Source: Sphingobacterium sp.
GTDB lineage: Bacteria > Bacteroidota > Bacteroidia > Sphingobacteriales > Sphingobacteriaceae
Reading direction: 5' to 3'
Assembly (NCBI GenBank): GCA_031277715.1
Contig: JAITLW010000145.1
Coordinates: 1-52,169 of the forward strand
DNA: 52,169 nt
Position numbers and translations under genes: made by a program. This document shows positions 44,570 through 52,169 of the stretch, piece by piece. A model generated the notes under the pieces. That model did no database searches and had not been told where the DNA came from. It worked only from the letters and a program-made list of their open reading frames with translations. Position 1 is the first letter of the stretch; every line of letters starts with the position of its first letter.

Positions 44570-46408
44570 ATGAAAATAAAAATTTGGTGCATATGGATTT
44601 TTGTTTGTGCTGGTTATTTGGGCTATGGACAGAATACAAGCCAGGACTCCGTTTTTATCAAAGATAATTACGCCAAACGGGAGGTCTATGTTACTATGCG
44701 GGATGGGGTCAGGCTGTATACTACAATATATGAACCCAAAGATAATAGAGGGCAGTATCCCATTATGATGATACGCACTCCTTACAGTAGTGCACCCTAT
44801 GGCGAAATGAACTTTAGGGTACCTTTGGGACCTCATATAGGTTTTGCTTGGGAGAAATTCATTTTTGTATATCAGGATGTTCGTGGGAAATATAAGTCAG
44901 AAGGGGATTTTATTGCCAACCGGCCTTATACCAAGGATGGAAATGCGAATGAAGTTACAGATACCTACGATACCATTGATTGGCTTGTTGGGCATCTGAC
45001 TTCCAATGGTAAGGTTGGAATCTGGGGAATATCTTCGCCCGGTATGTACGCTTCGATGTCGCTTATTCAGTCTCATCCCGCACTGAAAGCGGTTTCTCCA
45101 CAAGCTCCAGTGACCGATTGGTTCCTGGGAGATGACAGACACCATAATGGTGCCTTCATGCTGATGGGCAGCTTTTCCTTCCTTTCTTCCTTTGGAAAAC
45201 AACGGGATTCTATTAGTACGTCCGGTCCTAAGGGATTTAGGGACTATAATACCGAGGATTCCTATCAGTTTTATCTAAAGACAGGAGCTCTGAAAAATTT
45301 CAATACCTATTATTTGAAAGGAGAGAGTATCCTATGGAATGAGATGATGGATAATCCCAATTATACCCAGTATTGGAAAGATAGAACCTATTTACAGCAT
45401 ATCAATACACTCGGTCCTGCGGTGCTGGTTGTAGGCGGATGGTATGACCAAGAAGACCTCTATGGACCTTTAAAGACGTATAGGGCTCTTTCCAAGGTTC
45501 AAAAAGAACAGGTCCACTTTGTTATGGGACCCTGGTATCATGGATCTTGGACTAGGGGAACAGGTCGATATTTGGACAGTCTGGACTTTGGACAGAATAC
45601 ATCAGATTACTTCCGGTCTCAGATAGAGCTTCCATTTTTTGTTCGACAGCTCAAGGATAGGGAGGTACAGGGCGTAGCTCCAATTTCTATTTTTGTCACT
45701 GGAGATAATAAATGGGTGTATCCTTCTGCATGGCCACCAGAGGATCACGAAGCTACACCGTTGTATCTCCATACAGCAATGAAGTTAAGTTTCGAGAAAC
45801 CCACTATAAAGAAAAATACTTTTCAAAGTTATACGGCGGATCCTAATAACCCAGTTCGTTATACCCGCGATAAGACGGTATTTAGAGGCTTTAAGTATAT
45901 GTATGAGGATCAGTATTTTGCCAGCCAAAGACCGGATGTGCTAGTTTTTGAAACTATGCCATTGGATGAAGATGTTTGTATCATGGGAAATATTCAGGCC
46001 AATTTGTTCGTAAGTACAACAGGGACAGATGCCGATTTTGTAGTGAAGTTGATTGATGTGTATCCGTATGAAAAAGGCAACAAGCTTTCTGATAGCCAAT
46101 CTTTGGTTAGGGCTGATGTGATGCGGGCTAAATATAGGAACAGCTTTGAATATCCTGAGCCATTGAAACCCAACCAAGTTACCGCTGTTAGTTTTGATAT
46201 GCAGGATGCTGCTCATGTTTTTAAAAAAGGGCATAAGATTATGGTACATATTCAGAGTTCCTGGTTCCCTCTAGTAGATAGAAACCCTCAGAAGTTTGTT
46301 GATATTTATACCGCTGACGACCGGGATTTTGAAAAACAGGAGCACCGGATTTATATGGACCAAGCGCATCCCTCACATATTATATTACCTATAATTTCTA
46401 AAAAATGA
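44570..46408 (+). CDS. CocE/NonD-type alpha/beta hydrolase (S15 family)
   Basis: A 612-residue secreted hydrolase with N-terminal signal (ending GYGQ), an alpha/beta hydrolase core and the C-terminal jelly-roll domain of the X-Pro dipeptidyl peptidase S15 group. The nucleophile is in GIWGISSPGMYAS, the aspartate in VVGGWYDQEDLYGP and the histidine in GPWYHGSW, so the triad is complete. Family members include acyl-peptidases, cocaine esterase and glutaryl-acylases; an ester or amide on the target glycan or glycopeptide is the likely substrate. Its stop overlaps the start of the M28 gene by four bases (ATGA). Confidence 0.88.
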   Translation: MKIKIWCIWIFVCAGYLGYGQNTSQDSVFIKDNYAKREVYVTMRDGVRLYTTIYEPKDNRGQYPIMMIRTPYSSAPYGEMNFRVPLGPHIGFAWEKFIFVYQDVRGKYKSEGDFIANRPYTKDGNANEVTDTYDTIDWLVGHLTSNGKVGIWGISSPGMYASMSLIQSHPALKAVSPQAPVTDWFLGDDRHHNGAFMLMGSFSFLSSFGKQRDSISTSGPKGFRDYNTEDSYQFYLKTGALKNFNTYYLKGESILWNEMMDNPNYTQYWKDRTYLQHINTLGPAVLVVGGWYDQEDLYGPLKTYRALSKVQKEQVHFVMGPWYHGSWTRGTGRYLDSLDFGQNTSDYFRSQIELPFFVRQLKDREVQGVAPISIFVTGDNKWVYPSAWPPEDHEATPLYLHTAMKLSFEKPTIKKNTFQSYTADPNNPVRYTRDKTVFRGFKYMYEDQYFASQRPDVLVFETMPLDEDVCIMGNIQANLFVSTTGTDADFVVKLIDVYPYEKGNKLSDSQSLVRADVMRAKYRNSFEYPEPLKPNQVTAVSFDMQDAAHVFKKGHKIMVHIQSSWFPLVDRNPQKFVDIYTADDRDFEKQEHRIYMDQAHPSHIILPIISKK

Positions 46409-47673
46409 AGATAGTATCACTTGTAATGCTCCTGTTTTTACAGGGACAGATGTTATTGGGCCAAGTCGATTATGCTAAGCCAATAGTCAAAAAACTCGCT
46501 TCCAAAAAATTTGCCGGGCGTGGTTATGTTTTTGGCGGAGATAAGAAAGCGGCCTCCTTTATAGCTAGTGAATTTAGGAAGAATGGCGTTTTGCCACTCA
46601 AGGGTCACTATTTTCAACCTTTCGCGATGGATGCGAATGTCTTCCCTAAGGAAGTCAAAGTCACATTGGATAATAAAAAGCTGTCAGTAGGTGTTAATAC
46701 CCTTATTGAAGCTAGTAGTCCTTCTCTGCGGGGTAGATTTGAAATCAGTAAGGTGTCGTTACAGAAAGATACCCTGTTTCTGCGTCAGCTGATGAACAAC
46801 CCCGCCTATTCGGGCAAAATTATTTTTGTAGATGAAGCTGTCGCTCTTGAAAATATGAAAGCCGATGAGTTTCGGATGAGTCTACTCTATCTTGCTCAGG
46901 GAGGACTTTATAAAGGAATTCTAGTTGATACGAAACAGAAATTATTATGGAGGGGAGCTACCCGGCAAATTCAACGACCTATTGTATACGTAAAAGATGT
47001 GGTTACAGAAGGTCTTCCGGTGAAGGAACTCGATCTGAATATTTATGCCAAGTATCAAAAGGACTATAAGACCAATAATGTGTGTGGTTATATCAAAGGA
47101 ACGAGTGGTTCTGATTCGACTGTTGTTATTACAGCACATTATGATCATGTCGGTGCGATCGGAAGGAATATTATATTTCCAGGAGCGAATGATAATGCCA
47201 GTGGAACAGCTTTGCTATTGTATTTGACAAAATACTACAATGCGCATCCACCAAAATATAATATGGTTTTTCTAGCATTCTCTGGCGAAGAGAGTGGTCT
47301 GTTAGGCTCAATCCATTTCGCGAATAATCCGCAAATAGATCTTTCTAAGATCAAATTTTTGTTGAACTTTGACATGGCTGGTACCGGTGATGATGGAATA
47401 CAAGTGGTCAATGGGACAGTTTTCAAAACCGAATTCGATCGGTTGGTACAGATCAATAAGGAAAAATCCTACCTGCCTCAGGTTCTTGTCAGGGGGCCTA
47501 TGAATAGAAGTGACCACTATCCCTTTTATGAAAAAGGAGTACCTTCTTTTTTCCTTTATACGTTAGGAGGTATAGGCGCCTATCATGATGTCTATGATCG
47601 ATTTGAGACTCTTCCTTTTACAAAGTTCGATGCTTACACACAGTTGATGATTGACTTTATAACTACCCTCTAA
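46405..47673 (+). CDS. M28-family zinc metallopeptidase
   Basis: A 422-residue secreted zinc aminopeptidase-like protein with a signal peptide (ending LLGQ). The five zinc-site positions are all present: TAHYDHVGA, GANDNASGTA, SGEESGLLGS, LNFDMAGTG and RSDHYPFYEKG. A PA-like insert (about residues 110-200) precedes the catalytic domain. M28 enzymes remove N-terminal residues from peptides or cyclise glutamine; in a glycan locus it may trim the peptide part of a glycoprotein. It is the last gene of the tightly packed run from the PhyH gene. Confidence 0.9.
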   Translation: MKIVSLVMLLFLQGQMLLGQVDYAKPIVKKLASKKFAGRGYVFGGDKKAASFIASEFRKNGVLPLKGHYFQPFAMDANVFPKEVKVTLDNKKLSVGVNTLIEASSPSLRGRFEISKVSLQKDTLFLRQLMNNPAYSGKIIFVDEAVALENMKADEFRMSLLYLAQGGLYKGILVDTKQKLLWRGATRQIQRPIVYVKDVVTEGLPVKELDLNIYAKYQKDYKTNNVCGYIKGTSGSDSTVVITAHYDHVGAIGRNIIFPGANDNASGTALLLYLTKYYNAHPPKYNMVFLAFSGEESGLLGSIHFANNPQIDLSKIKFLLNFDMAGTGDDGIQVVNGTVFKTEFDRLVQINKEKSYLPQVLVRGPMNRSDHYPFYEKGVPSFFLYTLGGIGAYHDVYDRFETLPFTKFDAYTQLMIDFITTL

Positions 47674-47684
47674 ACTAGAGGGTA
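47664..47684. terminator. Hairpin between convergent M28 and esterase genes
   Basis: TACCCTCTA and TAGAGGGTA form a perfect 9-bp stem with a 3-base loop. The left arm includes the last codons and stop of the M28 gene; a run ACTTTTTATC follows within 15 bases on the plus strand. It most likely ends the PUL transcript. On the minus strand the T-run is poor. Confidence 0.6.
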
Positions 47685-47701
47685 GCCGTAACTTTTTATC
47701 G

Positions 47702-49003
47702 CTATTTGGTTATATTCTGAATCCAGGTATTGACTTCTTGTTTCTGGTCAGGATGCGTCCAGTGCCCCATTTCTTTGTAGATGCTGAGGTGCTTGGGGGC
47801 AGTCATGATGTTGTAACTTGCATACATGGAAGTCGGAGGGCAGACTGTGTCGTTGAATCCCCATGTGAGTAAACTGGGGACCTGGATTTTTCGGGCAAAA
47901 TTGACAACATCATAATAAGAGAGATTGTCTTGTACATTAGGTATGGGGGCAATCCTGTTATAGCTACCTGCACTGAAATAATGAGGCCAGCCTCCTGCTC
48001 GTTGGTGCAGATAACCTGTCAGATCCGATAGGGCAGGGTAGAGAGCCGCCATGGCGGTTACTCTTTTGTCCAGAGCTGCAGTCACTATACTCAGCGCACC
48101 TCCCTGACTACCTCCGGTTACTATGAGGTGTTGGCCATTCCATTCTGTTAATGATGTCAAAAAATCATTTGCCTTAAGGCAACCAAGATATACCCTTTTA
48201 TAATAAAATTCATCCTTGTTATGGATATTATTGTTGTAGTATTGACGTAGTGCCCCTGTAGCCAGATCTTTATAAACAATAGAATCCATCGTAACCGATA
48301 TACCATGTATACCTATATTAAGAACGATGAAACCTTTGTTGGCGAGTTCGATGTCTGGACCATAGGGTCTTACGCCAGCTCCTGGTACACGGAGTATAGC
48401 CGGATATCTTCCCGTAGCTTTTGGCATGGCTAGGATACCGTAGATTTTACTGTTGTTGATATGATCTATGGCCACTTCGAAGACGGAAATCTCCGCAGTA
48501 CTTTTTTCGGGTAGATAGGTTTTTTTGACCTGTAATGGAACCTGTTTGGATTCGCGAATAGCATTGTCCCAAAAAGTATCAAAATCAAGGGGTAGTTCTT
48601 GTGTTGGCTGGATCAATTCCGGTTCAAAGCCCACTGTTGCCATTTTTTGTATATCCTTTCCTTCTACACGTACACGGACAATGCAACGGATGAAACCTGG
48701 TTCATGGAGGGTGTATTCCAGACTTTCAAATTTGCCTTTGAACTGTTTGATATAACCTTTGGTAAAAGGAGTAATCATTTCAGGGCCTATCTCATAATAG
48801 ACACTATCGGACTTTAGTGCTTTACCGCCCTGTTTTACGAGGATATCAAAATGTATATTCTCTCCTCGTTGCGCGCGCCAGTCCGGTTTGCTTGGAATGA
48901 TTTCGATCTCGATTTTACGGTTGTCTTCAGCTCTTACGAAGCCTACAGCATAAAAGACGAAGGATAATAGAAAGGCTAATTTCAAAAATGTTTTGTGTAT
49001 CAT
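47702..49003 (-). CDS. Acetyl xylan esterase-like hydrolase (AXE1/CE7 type)
   Basis: A 433-residue secreted alpha/beta hydrolase with signal peptide (ending VRAE), an N-terminal beta domain of about 110 residues, and a catalytic domain like cephalosporin-C deacetylase and acetyl xylan esterase. The triad is visible: serine in VTGGSQGGALS, aspartate in WGFNDTVCPP and histidine in EMGHWTHPDQ. It likely removes acetyl groups that block the glycosidases. It is encoded opposite to the enzyme run and divergent from the GntR-type regulator. A TATTTTTG (-7-like) lies about 110 bases upstream on its strand. Confidence 0.88.
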   Translation of the reverse strand: MIHKTFLKLAFLLSFVFYAVGFVRAEDNRKIEIEIIPSKPDWRAQRGENIHFDILVKQGGKALKSDSVYYEIGPEMITPFTKGYIKQFKGKFESLEYTLHEPGFIRCIVRVRVEGKDIQKMATVGFEPELIQPTQELPLDFDTFWDNAIRESKQVPLQVKKTYLPEKSTAEISVFEVAIDHINNSKIYGILAMPKATGRYPAILRVPGAGVRPYGPDIELANKGFIVLNIGIHGISVTMDSIVYKDLATGALRQYYNNNIHNKDEFYYKRVYLGCLKANDFLTSLTEWNGQHLIVTGGSQGGALSIVTAALDKRVTAMAALYPALSDLTGYLHQRAGGWPHYFSAGSYNRIAPIPNVQDNLSYYDVVNFARKIQVPSLLTWGFNDTVCPPTSMYASYNIMTAPKHLSIYKEMGHWTHPDQKQEVNTWIQNITK

Positions 49004-49112
49004 ATGTGAATTGGTTATGGTAATTGATAACTATTTATTAGTCTGTTAGATATGATGACGGTTGAAATCATTATCCAATTTAGTGAATTTTTGAAAAAGT
49101 AATTTATACCGT

Positions 49113-49120
49113 CAAAAATA
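49113..49120 (-). promoter_or_regulatory. Candidate -7 element for the esterase gene
   Basis: TATTTTTG on the minus strand matches TAnnTTTG exactly, 110 bases upstream of the esterase start. No TTTG is found at the right distance upstream, so only half of the promoter consensus is present. The palindrome at 49156-49172 lies 36 bases further upstream. Confidence 0.35.
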
Positions 49121-49155
49121 TCAGAGCATGAAGGAACAGGATGGTCTAATTGGAA

Positions 49156-49172
49156 GAAAACATAATGTTTTC
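49156..49172. promoter_or_regulatory. Candidate operator palindrome between esterase and GntR genes
   Basis: GAAAACAT, a central A, and ATGTTTTC form a perfect 17-base palindrome, with partial extension by TTGG and CCAA on the outside. It lies 74 bases upstream of the GntR/LacI-type gene, in the gap it shares with the divergent esterase gene. Its size suits the dimeric HTH of a GntR-family protein, so autoregulation is a reasonable guess. I saw no second copy upstream of rhaT or the susC-like gene. Confidence 0.4.
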
Positions 49173-49245
49173 CAAGGCCTGACTGTATGGTATAACGCAG
49201 AATTCTAGTTATATTTAGGGTATATAAACCAGATAAGCTTCTATT

Positions 49246-50283
49246 ATGTCTCCTAATAACGCCCAGTTTTTAAAAACTTTAGAGATCAGTGATTTTTCTG
49301 CGACTCCAAAATACCTGCAGTTGGCAAATACAATTACAGATGCCGTTAGAAATGGTATTTTGAATAAAGATGAGATATTGCCGTCAATTAACGAACTGAG
49401 TGCTTATTTGGAGATTTCTAGGGATACCGTGGAGAAAGCCTATAGACATCTGAAAAACGGGGAGATCATTGGATCTACACCTGGGAAAGGGTATTATATT
49501 AATAAAACTGATGTAGAGTCAAAGCTAAAGATTGCTTTATTTTTGAATAAGCTCAGTGCACATAAGAAAATAGTATATGATTCCTTTGCCAAAGAGCTTG
49601 GGGATTTTGCCAATCTAGATTTGTTTGTCTATAACTCCGATCTGTCATACCTGAATAGCCTTCTGGGCAATCTCACTAAAACCTATGATCATTATGTGCT
49701 GTTTCCACATTTTAAAGAGGGAAGAGATAAAGCGCCAGATATTATCCGCAAAATCCCTTCGGAAAAACTATTGCTCCTGGGTCGCTTTGTTGATGATGTT
49801 CCCGGTGATTTTCCAGCCGTATATGAAAACTATGAGCGGGATATCTACTCTGCTCTGGAGGGGGCTAATGAAGTGTTGAGCAAGTATAAAACGATGAAGC
49901 TGGTGTTTCCGGATTTTAGTGACTTCCCAAAGGCTATTATCAAAGGATTTTATAAATTCTGCCAACAGTATGCGTTTGATTGTGAACTGGTCTCTAGATT
50001 GGATAAGGAAAAGATTGAAAAGGGAACCTGTTATATTAATCTTATAGAAGATGACCTGGTCAGGCTTTTGAATAAAATTATTCAAAAGAAGCTACAGATT
50101 GGTGTTGATGTGGGAGTCATTTCATATAATGAGACCCCACTGAAGAAGTTTATTCTTAATGGGATTACGACTATATCGACGGATTTCGAGATGATGGGAC
50201 GCTTGGCCGCCGAGCTAATCAAAAATAAATCGAAGGATAGATTGGAAATTCCTTTTTATCTCAAACTAAGAGCATCTGTCTAA
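49246..50283 (+). CDS. GntR/LacI hybrid regulator, probably of the rhamnose PUL
   Basis: A 345-residue regulator. The N-terminal 75 residues are a GntR winged helix (LANTITDAVRNGILNKDEILPSINELSAYLEISRDTVEKAYRHL and then STPGKGYYI). The remaining 260 or so residues resemble the periplasmic-binding-protein fold of LacI-type sensors, ending in ISTDFEMMGRLAAELI. Such GntR proteins with sugar-sensing domains control fucose, arabinose or similar pathways in Bacteroidetes. It is the only regulator in the PUL region, so L-rhamnose or a derivative is the probable effector. This is inferred from position. Confidence 0.88.
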   Translation: MSPNNAQFLKTLEISDFSATPKYLQLANTITDAVRNGILNKDEILPSINELSAYLEISRDTVEKAYRHLKNGEIIGSTPGKGYYINKTDVESKLKIALFLNKLSAHKKIVYDSFAKELGDFANLDLFVYNSDLSYLNSLLGNLTKTYDHYVLFPHFKEGRDKAPDIIRKIPSEKLLLLGRFVDDVPGDFPAVYENYERDIYSALEGANEVLSKYKTMKLVFPDFSDFPKAIIKGFYKFCQQYAFDCELVSRLDKEKIEKGTCYINLIEDDLVRLLNKIIQKKLQIGVDVGVISYNETPLKKFILNGITTISTDFEMMGRLAAELIKNKSKDRLEIPFYLKLRASV

Positions 50284-50285
50284 AA

Positions 50286-50330
50286 AAAGCCGTTAAATCG
50301 AAGCATAGTTTGCTTCGATTTAACGGCTTT
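50286..50330. terminator. Bidirectional terminator between GntR and DUF4136 genes
   Basis: A perfect 20-bp stem (arm begins AAAGCCGTTAAATCG) with a 5-base loop, flanked by an A-run on the left and TTTATATATTTT on the right. It directly follows the GntR stop codon and lies 24 bases beyond the stop of the convergent lipoprotein gene, so it can end both transcripts. Confidence 0.92.
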
Positions 50331-50353
50331 ATATATTTTCACTATTTTACCGG

Positions 50354-50935
50354 TTATTTTTTCAATACTGGTAGTGGGTATTCTTTCATGATGCCTGTAA
50401 CCGTCTTTGGTAATTCGTTAATTGCCTTTTCTGGTTCATTGACTTCGGTAGTACCTCTTGCCTGCCAGATCACACTGTTTGTCTTGCGGTCAATGGCTTC
50501 AAATATAAGGTGTCCGTAACGTACACGCTCTTTAGCTACAGGGTAAGAGCCACCATAGTAGCCTCCCCAACCCCAGTAACCTCCCCAGCCCCAGGGACCA
50601 CCCCAGCCCCAGCCTCCGTAATAAGGAGTACTGTATACGATTCTGCTCTTATTATTGACAATAGCTATATAGCGAAACAGAATATCGGGGTTTTCTTTTG
50701 AATACGTCAACCCACGTGCCTCTATCTCCTTATTGGCTGTAGTCATGATATTACCTTTGGCAATATCGTTATTATAATAATCCTTTGATAAGGAGTCTAC
50801 CGGCTCTAACCAACCATATGTTTTGAACTGGTTGAAATCAAGATTTTGAACCCGTGTTGTATGGTACTTGTGCGACGAACATGATGCGAACGCTAAAAGT
50901 ACAAATGCTGTTAGAAATATTACTATTCTGTTCAT
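50354..50935 (-). CDS. DUF4136 lipoprotein
   Basis: A 193-residue lipoprotein with lipobox LAFASC (cysteine about residue 19), so probably anchored in the outer membrane. The overall pattern FKTYGWLEP near the N-terminus and FEAIDRKTNSVIWQARGT near the C-terminus fits the DUF4136 family. Between them is a Gly/Trp/Tyr-rich low-complexity stretch made of GWGG-type repeats (about residues 107-131), common in the family. The function is not known. It is convergent with the regulator gene and lies 54 bases after the NAD synthetase gene on the same strand. Confidence 0.88.
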   Translation of the reverse strand: MNRIVIFLTAFVLLAFASCSSHKYHTTRVQNLDFNQFKTYGWLEPVDSLSKDYYNNDIAKGNIMTTANKEIEARGLTYSKENPDILFRYIAIVNNKSRIVYSTPYYGGWGWGGPWGWGGYWGWGGYYGGSYPVAKERVRYGHLIFEAIDRKTNSVIWQARGTTEVNEPEKAINELPKTVTGIMKEYPLPVLKK

Positions 50936-50989
50936 AACTAATCCTAATTATATACCTTATGACCCGCTGTTATTCAAAAGGTTTAATGC

Positions 50990-52169
50990 TTAGTAAGAAA
51001 ATTTTGCAACTAGTGGCATTTGCCTTCCAGAACCAAAAGCTTTTGGGCTCACTCTTAATATAGGAGGAGCTTGAAAACGCTTAAATTCGGCATTATTAAC
51101 CAATTTTGTAATACGTTGTACAAGTTGCTCGTCAAAACCTAATTTGACAACCTCTGATCCTGACTTTTCGAGTTCAATCAATTGGTACAAGATGGCATCT
51201 AGCATCTCATAATCCGGTAGTGAATCCGAATCTTTTTGGTCGGGACGCAACTCTGCCGAAGGGGGTTTTACAATCGTGTTTATTGGAATAATTTCTTTCT
51301 CCCGGTTGATATAGGACGCCAATTTATAGGCCTGCGTCTTGTAGACATCACCAATTACACTTAACGAACCCGCCATATCACCGTACAGTGTGCCATATCC
51401 TACAGCCGCTTCGCTTTTGTTGGACGTGTTGAGGAGGATGTGCCCTAATTTATTACTGATGGCCATCAACAAGGTGCCTCGTGTACGTGCCTGTATATTT
51501 TCTTCTGTGGTGTCGGCTTTTAATCCAATGAAAGCTTCCTGTAAGGTGTCTTCAAAGGATTGTGCGATGTCCTTTATGGGTAAGACGAGGTGCTGGCATC
51601 CGGTATTGTCCACCAGGTCCATGGCATCTTTTATAGAATGCGTTGTGGAATATACCGAAGGCATCAATACAGCTAGGACATTTTCGGCTCCTAGAGCTTC
51701 TACAGCCAGAGCTGCGACTATGGCGGAGTCTAATCCCCCCGAGAGACCAAGTACGGCTTTCTTAAAGCCGGATTTAGCAAAGTAATCTTTTAGCCCCAAT
51801 AGTAACGCTTGGTGTATGCTCGCAGTCTCTCCTAACTTTACAGACTGCGGTGCTGTTGTTGTTTGTAAATCTCCATGCTCCAATGTCACATACTGTAGGT
51901 CTTCATCAAAAGCATTAAGTTCTTTTAGGACTTCTGCACTTTTGTTCATCGCCAAGGAACGTCCATCAAATATGATATCTAAGTGGGCACCAATTTGATT
52001 GACGTATATCAAAGGCGCATTGGCTTTTAATATATTGTTGCTCAGCACCGATATACGCTTGTCAAAATGGATGTAAGAGAAAGGAGAGGCCGCAATATTA
52101 ATAATGAGATCAGGTTTCTCTTGTGCTAATTCCAGCATGAGGTCTCCTTTGTAGGAATTGTCGTGGTCG
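50990..52169 (-). CDS. nadE: Glutamine-dependent NAD+ synthetase (5' part missing)
   Basis: Amidates nicotinic acid adenine dinucleotide to NAD+ with ammonia from glutamine. The visible 392 codons hold the end of the N-terminal nitrilase-type glutaminase domain (IIFDGRSLAMN) and the whole synthetase domain, with the ATP pyrophosphatase loop LGLSGGLDSAIVAALA and later NTSNKSEAAVGYGTLYGDMAG. The frame is open to the window edge; the ORF track start at 52138 is only an internal methionine, since codons upstream (SYKGDLM) continue the family sequence. Complete proteins have about 540-550 residues. The gene is cut by the edge, not damaged. Confidence 0.95.
   Translation of the reverse strand, partial: DHDNSYKGDLMLELAQEKPDLIINIAASPFSYIHFDKRISVLSNNILKANAPLIYVNQIGAHLDIIFDGRSLAMNKSAEVLKELNAFDEDLQYVTLEHGDLQTTTAPQSVKLGETASIHQALLLGLKDYFAKSGFKKAVLGLSGGLDSAIVAALAVEALGAENVLAVLMPSVYSTTHSIKDAMDLVDNTGCQHLVLPIKDIAQSFEDTLQEAFIGLKADTTEENIQARTRGTLLMAISNKLGHILLNTSNKSEAAVGYGTLYGDMAGSLSVIGDVYKTQAYKLASYINREKEIIPINTIVKPPSAELRPDQKDSDSLPDYEMLDAILYQLIELEKSGSEVVKLGFDEQLVQRITKLVNNAEFKRFQAPPILRVSPKAFGSGRQMPLVAKFSY

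Noticed and set aside
44387-44836. 149-residue minus-strand ORF across the GH92/S15 junction
   Set aside because: It spans the end and the start of two well-supported genes in antisense and has no recognisable content.
50510-50701. 63-residue plus-strand ORF rich in Pro, Thr, Ala and Ser opposite the DUF4136 gene
   Set aside because: It is the antisense reading of the GWGG repeat; low-complexity artefact.

Overview
The window looks like chromosome of a Bacteroidetes bacterium, most likely a Sphingobacterium-type member of the Sphingobacteriaceae. This rests on a SusC/SusD pair, a short F1 epsilon subunit, at least one promoter of the Bacteroidetes form (TTTG-N19-TAnnTTTG), long class II KARI, and general protein character; no ribosomal RNA or other marker is present to settle genus. 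The left edge carries 7 bases (CCGATCT) that match the end of the standard Illumina adapter, so position 1 is probably a contig end.

Layout. (1) 1-11.5 kb, minus strand: a branched-chain amino acid operon read ilvE-ilvD-ilvB-ilvN-(DinB-like)-ilvC-leuC-leuD-(tandem ABC ATPase)-leuB, the last gene cut by the edge. (2) 12.0-13.9 kb, minus: atpD-atpC, with its own promoter and terminator, detached from the other ATP synthase genes. (3) 14.0-16.2 kb, minus: a membrane-anchored coiled-coil protein of unknown role, then an AraC-type and a TetR-type regulator. (4) 16.2-22.0 kb, minus: a complete RND efflux system (AcrA-like, AcrB-like, OprM-like) whose operon runs into the two regulators. (5) 22.6-28.6 kb, plus: L-rhamnose uptake and catabolism (rhaT, fused aldolase/dehydrogenase, rhaI, rhaB). 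(6) 28.7-47.7 kb, plus: a polysaccharide utilization locus with SusC/SusD, a PhyH dioxygenase, a TIM-barrel isomerase, GH106, two complete GH28 and one truncated degenerate GH28, GH92, a CocE/S15 hydrolase and an M28 metallopeptidase. (7) 47.7-50.3 kb: a minus-strand acetyl xylan esterase-like hydrolase divergent from a GntR/LacI hybrid regulator. (8) 50.35-52.17 kb, minus: a DUF4136 lipoprotein and a partial NAD synthetase.

How the genes work together. The PUL and the rhamnose genes form one logical unit: outer-membrane capture of a glycan by SusCD, removal of L-rhamnose by GH106, cleavage of galacturonate-type linkages by GH28, mannose release by GH92, deacylation by the esterases, then rhamnose import by RhaT and conversion by RhaI, RhaB and the RhaEW-type fusion to DHAP and lactate. 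The GntR/LacI hybrid at the far end is the obvious candidate regulator. No polysaccharide lyase and no GH105 are present, and GH92 plus two peptidase-fold enzymes are unusual company for a pectin locus, so the substrate may not be ordinary rhamnogalacturonan.

The features that ordinary gene calls do not explain are three intergenic gaps filled by 7-base periodic repeats in inverted arms (inside the ilv and atp operons), a strong hairpin with a competing alternative between ilvC and leuC, a catalytically dead GH28 kept between two intact paralogues, and a translationally coupled dioxygenase/isomerase pair inside the PUL. No tRNA, rRNA, CRISPR array, transposase or integrase was found.
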